Source: Marivivens sp. (GTDB lineage Bacteria; Pseudomonadota; Alphaproteobacteria; Rhodobacterales; Rhodobacteraceae). Taken from it: a stretch of DNA of 36,919 nucleotides. The translations under genes were made by a program, and so were the position numbers. The stretch is taken from contig JAEPMR010000026.1 in NCBI GenBank assembly GCA_017643845.1, positions 1 through 36,919 of the forward strand, given 5' to 3'. Shown here one piece after another: positions 24,461 to 32,823 of this stretch (position 1 is its first letter; each line of letters starts with the position of its first letter). Below the pieces are notes generated by a model. The model did no database searches. It was not told the DNA's origin and saw nothing but the letters and a program-made list of their open reading frames with translations.

Positions 24461-26041
24461 GTGAAAATCGGCGCACCAAAGGAAACATTCGCTGGTGAGA
24501 ACAGGGTCGCGATGACGCCTGCTTCGGCCAAGGAATTGCAGAAACTCGGCTATGACTGCGTGATCGAGACCAAGGCGGGCGAGGCTGCCGGGTTTACCGA
24601 CGCGGCCTATAAGGAGGCCGGTGTCGAGATCGTCAAGACGGGTGCGGCGCTGTTCAAGGCGGTCGACATCATTGCCAAGGTTCGCCCGCCTTCGGAGACG
24701 GAGGCGAAGCGGCTGACAAAGGGGCAGACGCTGATCTCGTTCTTCTATCCTGCGTCGAACGAGGCGCTGATGGAGCTGGCCCGCTCGAAGGGCGCGAGCG
24801 TGATTGCGATGGACATGGTGCCGCGCATCAGCCGTGCGCAGAAGATGGATGCACTGTCCTCTATGGCGAATATCGCGGGCTACCGCGCGGTGATCGAGGC
24901 GGGCAACAACTTTGGCCGGTTCTTTACCGGGCAGGTGACGGCCGCGGGCAAGGTGCCGCCGGCGAAAGTGCTGATCGTGGGGGCCGGTGTGGCCGGACTG
25001 GCTGCGATCGGGACATCGACGTCGCTGGGCGCGATGACCTACGCGTTTGACGTGCGGCCGGAAGTGGCCGAGCAGGTTGAATCGATGGGCGCGGAATTCG
25101 TCTATCTCGATTTCGAAGAAGAGCAGCAGGACGGTTCCTCAACCGGCGGCTACGCCTCTGTTTCCTCTCCGGAATTCCGTGAGGCGCAACTGGCGAAGTT
25201 CCGTGAGCTGGCGCCGGAGATGGATATCGTCATCACCACAGCGCTGATCCCCAACCGCGAAGCGCCTGAGCTGTGGACCGAGGATATGGTGCAGGCGATG
25301 AAGCCGGGCTCGGTGATCGTCGATCTGGCGGCGGAGCGCGGCGGCAACTGCAAGCTGACCAAGGCCGACGAGCGGATCGTGACCGACAACGGCGTGATCA
25401 TCATCGGCTATACTGACTTCCCCAGCCGGATGGCGCAGCAGGCCTCGACGCTCTATGCCACGAATATCCGCCATATGATGACGGACCTGACGCCCGAGAA
25501 GGACGGCACGCCGAACCACAATATGGACGATGACGTGATCCGTGGGGCCACGATCACCCATGAGGGGGAGATCACCTTCCCACCGCCACCACCGAAAGTG
25601 CAGGCGATTGCGGCGGCTCCGAAGAAGGAAGCGGCCAAGGAACTGACGCCCGAGGAGAAGCGCGCGGCGGAAGCGGCTGCGTTCAAAGCACAGACCAAAA
25701 ATCAGGTGACATTGCTGGCAATCGGTGCGGCGCTCATTCTGGGCGTTGGGCTGATCCCGAACATGCCGGCGAGCTTCATGCAGCACTTCATCGTGTTCGT
25801 GCTGTCGGTATTTATCGGCTTCCAAGTGATCTGGGGCGTTGCGCATTCGCTGCACACACCGCTGATGGCGGTCACAAATGCGATCTCGTCGATCATCATT
25901 CTGGGCGCGCTGATCCAGATCGGATCGGGCGGGTTCCTCGTGATCCTGTTGGCGGCCATCTCGGTCTTTATGGCCGGTATCAACATCTTTGGTGGCTTCC
26001 TTGTCACCCGGCGCATGCTCGCCATGTTCCAGAAATCTTAA
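24461..26041 (+). CDS. pntA: NAD(P) transhydrogenase subunit alpha
   Basis: PntA is the alpha subunit of the proton-translocating transhydrogenase, which uses the proton gradient to make NADPH from NADH and NADP+. The 526-residue protein has the soluble NAD(H)-binding domain I (about 1-380, with [15 protein letters not shown] and [13 protein letters not shown]) joined by a charged, proline-rich linker to a membrane domain with four spans. It is therefore the fused alpha form as in E. coli, not split into alpha1 and alpha2. The start is GTG 24461 (VKIGAPKE), with AAAGGGGA upstream; the ATG at 24422 would add 13 residues. pntB follows after 15 bases. Confidence 0.96.
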   Translation: MKIGAPKETFAGENRVAMTPASAKELQKLGYDCVIETKAGEAAGFTDAAYKEAGVEIVKTGAALFKAVDIIAKVRPPSETEAKRLTKGQTLISFFYPASNEALMELARSKGASVIAMDMVPRISRAQKMDALSSMANIAGYRAVIEAGNNFGRFFTGQVTAAGKVPPAKVLIVGAGVAGLAAIGTSTSLGAMTYAFDVRPEVAEQVESMGAEFVYLDFEEEQQDGSSTGGYASVSSPEFREAQLAKFRELAPEMDIVITTALIPNREAPELWTEDMVQAMKPGSVIVDLAAERGGNCKLTKADERIVTDNGVIIIGYTDFPSRMAQQASTLYATNIRHMMTDLTPEKDGTPNHNMDDDVIRGATITHEGEITFPPPPPKVQAIAAAPKKEAAKELTPEEKRAAEAAAFKAQTKNQVTLLAIGAALILGVGLIPNMPASFMQHFIVFVLSVFIGFQVIWGVAHSLHTPLMAVTNAISSIIILGALIQIGSGGFLVILLAAISVFMAGINIFGGFLVTRRMLAMFQKS

Positions 26042-26056
26042 GAGGGAGCCAGAACA

Positions 26057-27490
26057 ATGGAAAATTCGTTTACCATGGCAGCCTATGTCGTTGCCGGTGT
26101 TCTGTTCATCCTCTCGCTGGGTGGATTGTCTGGGCAGGAAAGCGCGAAACGCGCGGTGTGGTATGGCATCGTCGGTATGGCGGTGGCGGTGATTGCGACG
26201 TTGGTCGGACCAGGGGCGGGCCTGTGGCTGTTGTCGCTGGTGCTGATCGCGGCCGGTGGCACGATCGGCTATTACGTTGCGATGCGGGTTCAGATGACGG
26301 AGATGCCGCAGCTGGTGGCTGCAATGCATTCTCTGGTCGGTCTAGCGGCGGTGTTTGTCGGCTTTAACGCCGAGATGACCATCAACCTTGTCGAAGCGGC
26401 CAAGGCTGCGGGCGAGGGTGTTGAGGGTGCATTTGCGCTGTTGGTGGCCAAGAAAGAGCCGATTGAAATTGCAATCCTGAAGATCGAGTTGTCGCTGGGC
26501 ATCTGGATCGGCGCAGTGACGTTCACTGGCTCCGTGATTGCCTATGGCAAACTGGCGGGCAAGGTGACCTCTGCAGCGACCAAGCTGCCGGGCGGGCACC
26601 TTCTGAATGCGGCGGCGGCTCTGCTCTCGGTCGTTTGCCTTGTCTGGTATCTGAATTCGGGCGCAATGCTGCCCCTGTTGATCCTGACGGCGGCGGCGCT
26701 GTTTCTCGGCTATCACCTGAGCATGGGGAGTGGCGGCGCGGACATGCCGGTGGTTGTCTCGATGCTGAACTCCTATTCGGGCTGGGCGGCTGCGGCGATT
26801 GGCTTCAGCCTTGGCAATGACCTGCTGATCGTTGTCGGTGCACTGGTCGGTTCGTCGGGTGCGATCCTCAGCTACATCATGTGTAAGGCGATGAACCGCT
26901 CGTTCATCAGCGTGATCCTTGGTGGCTTTGGCGGCGCTGCTGGTCCTGCGATGGAGGTCGAAGGCGAGCAGATCGCGATTGAGGCGGACGGTGTGGCGCA
27001 AGCGCTCGACGAGGCCGATAGCGTGATCATCATTCCGGGCTACGGTATGGCGGTGGCACAGGCACAGCAGAACGTGGCGGAGCTGACGCGCCGACTGCGC
27101 GCAAAGGGCAAGAACGTGCGCTTTGCGATCCACCCTGTTGCGGGGCGTCTGCCCGGGCATATGAACGTGCTCTTGGCCGAGGCGAAGGTGCCGTATGACA
27201 TCGTCATGGAGATGGACGAAATCAACGATGACTTCCCGGAAACGGACGTCGCCATCGTGATCGGCTCCAACGACATCGTGAACCCTGCGGCACAGGAAGA
27301 CCCGAACAGCCCCATCGCCGGTATGCCGGTTCTGGAGTGCTGGAAGGCCAAGCAGGTGTTTGTCTCCAAGCGGGGGCAGGGCACGGGCTATTCGGGCATC
27401 GAGAACCCGCTGTTCTATAAAGAGAACACACGGATGTTCTATGGCGATGCCAAGGCCAGCCTCGATACGCTGCTGACAAAGATCAGCTAA
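26057..27490 (+). CDS. pntB: NAD(P) transhydrogenase subunit beta
   Basis: PntB is the beta subunit of the membrane transhydrogenase. The 477-residue protein has an N-terminal membrane domain with about nine spans (to about 285) and a C-terminal NADP(H)-binding domain III. The latter shows [34 protein letters not shown] and [15 protein letters not shown]. The start has GAGGGAG upstream. It is co-transcribed with pntA, and a strong terminator follows the stop codon. Confidence 0.97.
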   Translation: MENSFTMAAYVVAGVLFILSLGGLSGQESAKRAVWYGIVGMAVAVIATLVGPGAGLWLLSLVLIAAGGTIGYYVAMRVQMTEMPQLVAAMHSLVGLAAVFVGFNAEMTINLVEAAKAAGEGVEGAFALLVAKKEPIEIAILKIELSLGIWIGAVTFTGSVIAYGKLAGKVTSAATKLPGGHLLNAAAALLSVVCLVWYLNSGAMLPLLILTAAALFLGYHLSMGSGGADMPVVVSMLNSYSGWAAAAIGFSLGNDLLIVVGALVGSSGAILSYIMCKAMNRSFISVILGGFGGAAGPAMEVEGEQIAIEADGVAQALDEADSVIIIPGYGMAVAQAQQNVAELTRRLRAKGKNVRFAIHPVAGRLPGHMNVLLAEAKVPYDIVMEMDEINDDFPETDVAIVIGSNDIVNPAAQEDPNSPIAGMPVLECWKAKQVFVSKRGQGTGYSGIENPLFYKENTRMFYGDAKASLDTLLTKIS

Positions 27491-27515
27491 GCTTTGGGCA
27501 GATAAGATTAGGAAC

Positions 27516-27542
27516 CCCCCGCTTCGGCGGGGGTTTTCTTTT
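27516..27542 (+). terminator. intrinsic terminator after pntB
   Basis: CCCCCGC (27516-27522) pairs with GCGGGGG (27527-27533) around a TTCG tetraloop, followed by TTTTCTTTT. The convergent pentapeptide-repeat gene ends just beyond it. Confidence 0.9.
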
Positions 27543-27546
27543 GGGG

Positions 27547-28413
27547 CTAGTCATCCTCTGCCTCGCCGCGGCAGTTGGAGGTATCCCAAATGAGATCGTC
27601 AAACTCCGGCGGCAGGAGGGTTGATGCATCGCCGCAGGCCTCTGCCAGTTGCGACCGTGTCAATCCGTCGGCGCGGGAGAGGTCTGCCCCGCGCAGGTCA
27701 GCATGATCGAGATCCGCGCCGCGCATCTGTGCGAACTCAAAGCTGGAGCCTGTGAGGTCTGCGTTTTTCAAATCGGTTTGGCGGAGGGTGGCCTCTTCGA
27801 AGTCCACGTTGCGCAGGAGGCTGTCTTCGAGATCAGCGGCGGTGAGGGTGGTTCCCTCGAAATCCATGCCTGTGAAATTCAGTCCCTTCAATTCTGCTCG
27901 TGTAAGATCGAGACCGACGAGGCGCGGCGAAAATGGGTGCAGGAGGTCTAGGGTGCCGAGAAAGACAAGGACGCGGCCCGATTGCCGTGGTGAGAGAAGC
28001 TGGAGGACGGCCTCGGTCTGTGCCCGACCGACGGCGATCAATCGAGGATCGCGGATTTCCTCTTCGAGCACCAAAGCGCTGATGCGGTCTATGAAGGACT
28101 GGATTGCCTGTTCAGACGCGCGGCGCTCCTCTACGCGGAATTGCACGGTGCTGATGGCAACGGTTGCCGCGCCAAGAAATACCGGGACGGCAAGGAGGCT
28201 GACCCAATCAAAGAGTGTGCGCTGAGGGGCGGATCCGTTTGATCGGGCATTGGGATTGCTGCGCCGTCGCCTTTTGCTCAGCCAATAGGCCGCGAGCAAG
28301 GCTGTGAGCAGCACCGGAATGAGGGCGAACCAGAGCATCGGATCGAGGATGTTCGAAATCGGGGCGGTGGGTAAAGGGATTTGTGCGTCGATAGGGAGGT
28401 GAAATTTGATCAT
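27547..28413 (-). CDS. pentapeptide-repeat membrane protein
   Basis: This protein has about 288 residues, with two membrane segments near the N-terminus (about 26-46 and 71-92) separated by a basic RRRR-containing loop. A cytoplasmic or linker region (about 93-165) follows, then a run of pentapeptide repeats of the A(D/N)Lxx type (for example LTRAELKGLNFTGMDFEG, ADLDHADLRGADLSRAD). These form a right-handed beta-helix, usually a protein-interaction surface. The tail has two cysteines. The function is unknown. ATG 28413 was chosen; a TTG at 28455 in frame would add 14 residues that nearly duplicate the next ones (MIKFTRFP and MIKFHLP). Neither has a strong ribosome binding site, so the start is uncertain. 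Confidence 0.82.
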   Translation of the reverse strand: MIKFHLPIDAQIPLPTAPISNILDPMLWFALIPVLLTALLAAYWLSKRRRRSNPNARSNGSAPQRTLFDWVSLLAVPVFLGAATVAISTVQFRVEERRASEQAIQSFIDRISALVLEEEIRDPRLIAVGRAQTEAVLQLLSPRQSGRVLVFLGTLDLLHPFSPRLVGLDLTRAELKGLNFTGMDFEGTTLTAADLEDSLLRNVDFEEATLRQTDLKNADLTGSSFEFAQMRGADLDHADLRGADLSRADGLTRSQLAEACGDASTLLPPEFDDLIWDTSNCRGEAEDD

Positions 28414-28454
28414 TTTATCCGATTTTGAAAGGGGAAACCGGGTAAATTTGATCA
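28402..28454. repeat. 11-bp direct repeat at the 5' end of the pentapeptide-repeat gene
   Basis: AAATTTGATCA occurs at 28402-28412 and 28444-28454, exactly 42 bases apart (about four helical turns). One copy overlaps the proposed start codon at 28413. TGATCA within each copy is itself palindromic. Confidence 0.6.
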
Positions 28455-28494
28455 AGTTTTTAAGGTGTTTGGGTGATTTTGTGCCTCAAGCGAA

Positions 28495-28521
28495 AATTTT
28501 TGAAAAATTTCAAAATTTTTC
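28495..28521. repeat. overlapping A/T-rich inverted repeats
   Basis: GAAAAATTT (28502-28510) and AAATTTTTC (28513-28521) are exact inverted copies around CA. AATTTTT (28495-28501) and AAAAATT (28503-28509) form a second one around G. The cluster lies in the divergent region between the pentapeptide-repeat gene and the ornithine decarboxylase gene, and might be a promoter, an operator or a curved segment. Confidence 0.5.
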
Positions 28522-28541
28522 CTTGAAACGACTCAGCAAAA

Positions 28542-28635
28542 CCATCAGGTGCCCGCCCACAGACGCCAACGCACGCACCTCTGGCCACGATCGGGCGCAT
28601 CTCCCGACACGCGTTTATGCAGCGACGGTAACGTC
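28542..28635 (+). ncRNA. structured leader upstream of ornithine decarboxylase (possible speF-type element)
   Basis: Three stems can form in this GC-rich leader. Stem 1 pairs CCA (28542-28544) and AGGTGC (28547-28552) with GCACCT (28575-28580) and TGG (28582-28584). Stem 2 pairs TCGGG (28591-28595) with CCCGA (28603-28607). Stem 3 pairs GACG (28624-28627) with CGTC (28632-28635) around a GTAA tetraloop. Rfam describes a speF leader family before this gene type in alphaproteobacteria; whether this is that element was not tested. Confidence 0.4.
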
Positions 28636-28684
28636 TCCCTTGGAAGTGAGCGGTCATAGATGGCCGGGTCTATAGGAGATGACC

Positions 28685-29857
28685 ATGACGATGCATTTTG
28701 CGGGGGCGTCCGCCTCCGAAGCTATTGTATATCCCTCCCGCCTCGAACAGTTCGTTGCGGAAACCGTTTTTGACCGTCCGACGCTGGTGATCGACGTTGA
28801 CCGCGTCGAGCAGCAGTACCATGCGCTGAAAGCCGGCTTGGGCCGCGCCGACATTCACTACGCGGTCAAGGCTAACCCAGCACGCGACATAATTGCGCGA
28901 CTGGTGGCACTGGGGTCGCATTTCGATGCGGCGTCGCGTGCTGAGATCGAACTGTGCCTGAGCCAAGGCGCGAAGCCGGAGCACATCTCGTTCGGCAACA
29001 CGATCAAAAAGCCCTCCGACATCGCTTTTGCCTGGAATGCGGGGATCGGCATTTTCGCGGCTGATGCCGAGGAAGAGCTGGAGAAGATCGCCGAGCACGC
29101 GCCGGGTGCGCAGGTCTACATCCGCCTGATCGTTGAGGTCAGCGAAGCCGACTGGCCGCTGACGCGCAAGTTCGGCTGTGACCGTGACACCGCAATCCGC
29201 CTTCTGGGATATGCCAAGGAATTGGGCCTCGATCCCATCGGCTTCTCCTTTCACGTGGGCAGCCAGACACGGCAGGCCTCGATGTGGGGACCGGCGCTGG
29301 ATGGGCTGGCTGCGATCTGGCACGCCGCGAAAGCGGAAGGTCACGCGCTGCGCGTGTTGAACATTGGCGGCGGGTTTCCGGCCTTCTATGACGAAGAGAT
29401 CGAAGCCCCGACCGCCTATGCGGCTGGCGTCATGGACATGGTAAACGCGCGTTTCGGTGACGTGGAAACCATCATGGCCGAGCCGGGACGCGGTATGGTC
29501 GCCGAGGCGGGTGTCATCGTATCGGAAGTGATGCTGGTCAGCCGTAAATCCGAGCGCGACCTGCACCGTTGGGTGTATCTGGACATTGGCCGTTTCTCGG
29601 GTCTGGCCGAAACCGAAGGAGAAGCGATCCGATACCGTTTCGAGACCGCAAAAGACGCCGATCCGATGGGTCCGTGCATCATGGCGGGTCCGTCCTGCGA
29701 CAGCGCTGATGTGCTCTATGAAAAGCGCCCGATGCCGCTGCCGCTGACGCTGAAGTCTGGCGACCGCGTGCTGATCCGCAACACCGGCGCTTATACCTCG
29801 ACCTATTCTTCGGTTTGTTTCAATGGCTTCCCTCCGTTGGATGTTGTGACAATCTAA
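28685..29857 (+). CDS. type III PLP ornithine/lysine decarboxylase
   Basis: This 390-residue PLP enzyme of the alanine racemase-fold (group IV) decarboxylases converts ornithine to putrescine, and possibly also lysine to cadaverine. The PLP lysine is K62 in HYAVKAN. Other active-site parts are HVGSQ (190-194), the glycine loop IGGGFP (about 227-232), EPGR (266-269) and GPSCDSAD (335-342) with the catalytic cysteine and aspartate. There is no N-terminal extension, as in short alphaproteobacterial and eukaryotic-type enzymes. ATG 28685 has GGAG 6 bases upstream; ATG 28679 abuts that site and is less likely. A structured leader precedes the gene and a strong terminator follows. Confidence 0.94.
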   Translation: MTMHFAGASASEAIVYPSRLEQFVAETVFDRPTLVIDVDRVEQQYHALKAGLGRADIHYAVKANPARDIIARLVALGSHFDAASRAEIELCLSQGAKPEHISFGNTIKKPSDIAFAWNAGIGIFAADAEEELEKIAEHAPGAQVYIRLIVEVSEADWPLTRKFGCDRDTAIRLLGYAKELGLDPIGFSFHVGSQTRQASMWGPALDGLAAIWHAAKAEGHALRVLNIGGGFPAFYDEEIEAPTAYAAGVMDMVNARFGDVETIMAEPGRGMVAEAGVIVSEVMLVSRKSERDLHRWVYLDIGRFSGLAETEGEAIRYRFETAKDADPMGPCIMAGPSCDSADVLYEKRPMPLPLTLKSGDRVLIRNTGAYTSTYSSVCFNGFPPLDVVTI

Positions 29858-29878
29858 GTACGTTTGAGTTCGGAATTG

Positions 29879-29918
29879 ACCGCCCGGCCGTCGAGAGATG
29901 CGCCGGGCGGTTTTGTTT
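29879..29918 (+). terminator. intrinsic terminator after ornithine decarboxylase gene
   Basis: ACCGCCCGGC (29879-29888) pairs perfectly with GCCGGGCGGT (29902-29911) across a 13-base loop, followed by TTTTGTTT. Confidence 0.9.
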
Positions 29919-30043
29919 CCGGGCTCGAAAATTTGAATGGTATGCAATGGTGTGCGGATAACACATTGAAAATGAACATTTTTATTGTGGACATGGAAGG
30001 TTTTCTCGCTACGGTGCGGCGAAAGTGATAGGACGAGGGGATC

Positions 30044-31324
30044 ATGGCGCATCTGGAAGATCATCCACTTCGCTACGCGCTTGCCAATGAATTGCATGCG
30101 CGGCCCTTCCCGTCGGTCAAGGCTCCGGGGCGGGCGGCCTACCTTGCGCTCAAGCCTGCGAATAACGCAGCAGGGCGGGATCGTGCGACGGATCGTGCCC
30201 ATTTGATTGATCTGCTCGACCGTTTTGGCGCGCCCCATCCGCAGCCGGATGCAACCCATTATTTCGGAAAGATCGGGCGGCATGTCCTGAAGTGGGAAAG
30301 CCATACCGAGTTTGTGACCTACACGATTTTCGGTGAGGGAATGGCGGAGCGGCCCTTTGATGCGGCGACGTTTGCTGTCTTCCCTGAGGATTGGCTCGCG
30401 GCTGCACCGGGCGCTCGGGTGACATCTGCGCTGATCCGCGTGGAGCAGGCGGCAGGTGACGAAGGGATCGTTGAGAAAGTGCGGGACTGGTTTGTGCCCG
30501 AAAGCCTCGCCATCAGCCGGATGTTGGACGACGATCTGGTCGTGGCGGCCGATTTCCGTATCGATGAGGCAGGGCATATGCGGTTTGCGCTGTTTGCCCG
30601 ACCGACCACTGGCGCGCGCCGGATCGGGCGGGTGGTTCAGCGGCTGTGCGAAATCGAGACATACAAAGCGATGTCGATGCTGGGGCTTGCGAAGGCACGC
30701 GAGCTGGGCACGCAGATGGGCCTGCTGGAAAAGCAGCTCTCCGCCTTGGTTGCGGATATGTCCGGGCCTATGACCAGCCCTAGCGAAACGCTGCATTCCT
30801 TGTTGGAAATCTCGTCGGCGCTGGAACATATCGTGGCGAAGTCGAGCTTTCGGTTCGGCGCGACGGGTGCCTATGAGACGATCGTGAACCAGCGGATCGA
30901 AGTGCTGCGCGAGGAGCGGTTTCACGGGCGCCAGACGTTTGCGGAATTTATGATGCGGCGGTTTGATCCGGCGATGCGGACCGTAAAGTCCACCGAGGCG
31001 CGGCTGGAAAAGATGGCAGCGCGGGCGATCCGTGCGAGCGAGTTGCTGCGGACGCGGGTGGATGTGGAACGCTCTGCGCAAAATCAGGATTTGCTCAAGT
31101 CGATGGACCGGCGAGCGGATATGCAACTGCGCTTGCAACGAACTGTCGAAGGGCTTTCGGTCGTGGCGATCAGTTACTACGCTGTCAGCCTTGCGATGTA
31201 TTTGCTGGGACCGGTCGAGAAACTGTACGGTATTCCCAAGCCCTATATTGCGGCAGGGGTGACGCCGATTGTGGTGCTGGTTGTCTGGACGATGATCCGG
31301 CGGATTCACAAGAAAATGCACTAG
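30044..31324 (+). CDS. DUF3422 family membrane-anchored protein
   Basis: The 426-residue protein matches DUF3422 over its full length: HPLRYALANELHARPFP at the start, FGKIGRHVLKWESHTEFVTYT, a central SKxxF-type region, FMMRRFDPAMRTV, and the C-terminal DLLKSMDRRADMQLRLQRTVEGLSVVAISYY. Two C-terminal membrane spans (about 374-393 and 402-420) anchor a large soluble N-terminal part. The function is unknown. ATG 30044 has GAGGGG 6 bases upstream. The 185-base gap before it holds the ornithine decarboxylase terminator and an A/T-rich stretch that probably contains the promoter. Confidence 0.9.
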   Translation: MAHLEDHPLRYALANELHARPFPSVKAPGRAAYLALKPANNAAGRDRATDRAHLIDLLDRFGAPHPQPDATHYFGKIGRHVLKWESHTEFVTYTIFGEGMAERPFDAATFAVFPEDWLAAAPGARVTSALIRVEQAAGDEGIVEKVRDWFVPESLAISRMLDDDLVVAADFRIDEAGHMRFALFARPTTGARRIGRVVQRLCEIETYKAMSMLGLAKARELGTQMGLLEKQLSALVADMSGPMTSPSETLHSLLEISSALEHIVAKSSFRFGATGAYETIVNQRIEVLREERFHGRQTFAEFMMRRFDPAMRTVKSTEARLEKMAARAIRASELLRTRVDVERSAQNQDLLKSMDRRADMQLRLQRTVEGLSVVAISYYAVSLAMYLLGPVEKLYGIPKPYIAAGVTPIVVLVVWTMIRRIHKKMH

Positions 31325-31335
31325 TATCGCCCGGC

Positions 31336-31363
31336 TTGCGCTGGCCCGATGCGGCGCTAGGCT
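31336..31363 (+). promoter_or_regulatory. candidate promoter of the FAD oxidoreductase gene
   Basis: TTGCGC (31336-31341) and TAGGCT (31358-31363) are separated by 16 bases, 24 bases before ATG 31388. The same -35 hexamer and spacing recur before the M20 gene. Confidence 0.4.
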
Positions 31364-31387
31364 GCGCCTGACAGGAACGGAGCGGCT

Positions 31388-32731
31388 ATGCGATTCCCGA
31401 TACATAACGAGACCCCGATAACACATTCTGCAGAGTTGCCCGATGCGGCTGATCTGGTGGTGATCGGCGGTGGCATTGCAGGTGTGTCTACGGCGATTTT
31501 TGCGGCTGAGCAGGGGCTAAAGGTGGTCCTGCTTGAAAAGGGCCGGATCGCGGGCGAGCAATCGAGCCGCAACTGGGGCTGGATACGCGCTCAGGGTCGG
31601 GATGCGGCAGAAATTCCTGTGATGCTGGAGGCGGCCGCGCACTGGCGGCGCTGGGATACCGCACTGGGCGGCGCGACGGGATTGCAGCAGACCGGCGTTT
31701 GCTATCTGGCCGAGGACGACGCAACGCTGGACAAATATGCGGAATGGCTGCCCCACGCGCAGGCGCACGGGATGGGAACGCGCATTCTAACGGCCAAGGA
31801 AACAGCCGATCTTTTGCCGGGGAACAGCAGAGCCTATCGCGGTGCGCTGTGGACGGCTGAGGATATGCGGGCCGAACCATGGCAGGCGGTGCCTGCGCTG
31901 GCGCGGATGGTGGCGGAAAAAGGGGCATTGATCCGCGAGGGCTGCGCGGTGCGTGGGCTGGATATTGCGGCGGGACGTGTCAGCGGTGTGATCACTGAAG
32001 GCGGCACCATTCGTGCGGAGGCAGTGATCCTAGCCGGTGGGGCGTGGTCGTCGCTTTTGCTGCGGCGGCACGGGGTTTCGATCCCGCAGCTGTCTGTGAG
32101 GTGCACGGTCGCGGCAACGGGTCCGATGCCGGAGATTTTCGCAGGGGGCGCGGTCGATTCAAAACTGGCGTTCCGGCGACGGATGGACGGGGGCTACAGC
32201 CTTGCGCCTGCGGGGTATCACGAACTTTATATCGGGCCGGATGCGTTTCGGGCGTTCAGGGGGTATCTGCCGCAGCTTTGGGCGGATCCGATGGGAACGG
32301 TCTATCGCCCTCTGGCGCCGCGTGGTTTTCCTGACGGTTGGAGCACGCCGCGGCGCTGGGCGCTGGACGGAGAAAGCCCGTTTGAGCGGATGCGGATACT
32401 GGACCCTGCTCCGAATGAGGCGAAGGTGGCCGAGATCAAGTGGCGCTTCGAGGCGGCCTATCCCGAATTGGGGCCGATCCCTATCATGTCCAGTTGGGCA
32501 GGAATGATCGACACGATGCCGGATGTTGTTCCGGTGGTCGATGCGGTCTCTGATCTGCCGGGGCTGACGGTTGTTACGGGTATGAGTGGGCATGGTTTCG
32601 GGATCGGGCCGGCGTTCGGTCGCATCGCGGTGGCGATGGCGACAGGGGGGGAGCCGGGCCATGATATGAGCCGTTTCCGCTACGGGCGGTTCCATGATGG
32701 ATCGCGCCTTGTTCCGGGGCCGAACCTCTAG
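31388..32731 (+). CDS. DAO-family FAD-dependent oxidoreductase
   Basis: This 447-residue flavoprotein of the D-amino-acid oxidase/glycine oxidase-like family has an N-terminal FAD Rossmann motif DLVVIGGGIAGVSTA (about 19-33) and the adjacent VVLLEKGRIAGEQSS. SRNWGWIRAQGRD follows, a hallmark of one DAO subgroup. The C-terminal TGMSGHGFGIGPAFGRIA closes the FAD site. It probably oxidises an amine or amino acid; the substrate cannot be told. There is no signal peptide. ATG 31388 is preceded by GGAACGGA. The M20 amidohydrolase gene follows after 92 bases, with its own candidate promoter. The pair could act on related N-acyl or amino-acid substrates. Confidence 0.88.
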   Translation: MRFPIHNETPITHSAELPDAADLVVIGGGIAGVSTAIFAAEQGLKVVLLEKGRIAGEQSSRNWGWIRAQGRDAAEIPVMLEAAAHWRRWDTALGGATGLQQTGVCYLAEDDATLDKYAEWLPHAQAHGMGTRILTAKETADLLPGNSRAYRGALWTAEDMRAEPWQAVPALARMVAEKGALIREGCAVRGLDIAAGRVSGVITEGGTIRAEAVILAGGAWSSLLLRRHGVSIPQLSVRCTVAATGPMPEIFAGGAVDSKLAFRRRMDGGYSLAPAGYHELYIGPDAFRAFRGYLPQLWADPMGTVYRPLAPRGFPDGWSTPRRWALDGESPFERMRILDPAPNEAKVAEIKWRFEAAYPELGPIPIMSSWAGMIDTMPDVVPVVDAVSDLPGLTVVTGMSGHGFGIGPAFGRIAVAMATGGEPGHDMSRFRYGRFHDGSRLVPGPNL

Positions 32732-32735
32732 CCCA

Positions 32736-32763
32736 TTGCGCCTGCTGCCAATCGGCATAGATT
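32736..32763 (+). promoter_or_regulatory. candidate promoter of the M20 amidohydrolase gene
   Basis: TTGCGC (32736-32741) and TAGATT (32758-32763) are separated by 16 bases, 60 bases upstream of ATG 32824. Confidence 0.4.
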
Positions 32764-32823
32764 GCACAAAAGGATCGCGCTGCGGCGCGGGCCACATGAC
32801 ATCTAAGAGATCGAGGACAGAAT

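Noticed and set aside
28670-31426. A 918-codon open frame on the minus strand across the ornithine decarboxylase and DUF3422 genes
   Set aside because: Its predicted protein is rich in Arg and His with no recognisable domain, and it lies antisense to two well-supported genes. It results from codon bias in GC-rich DNA.
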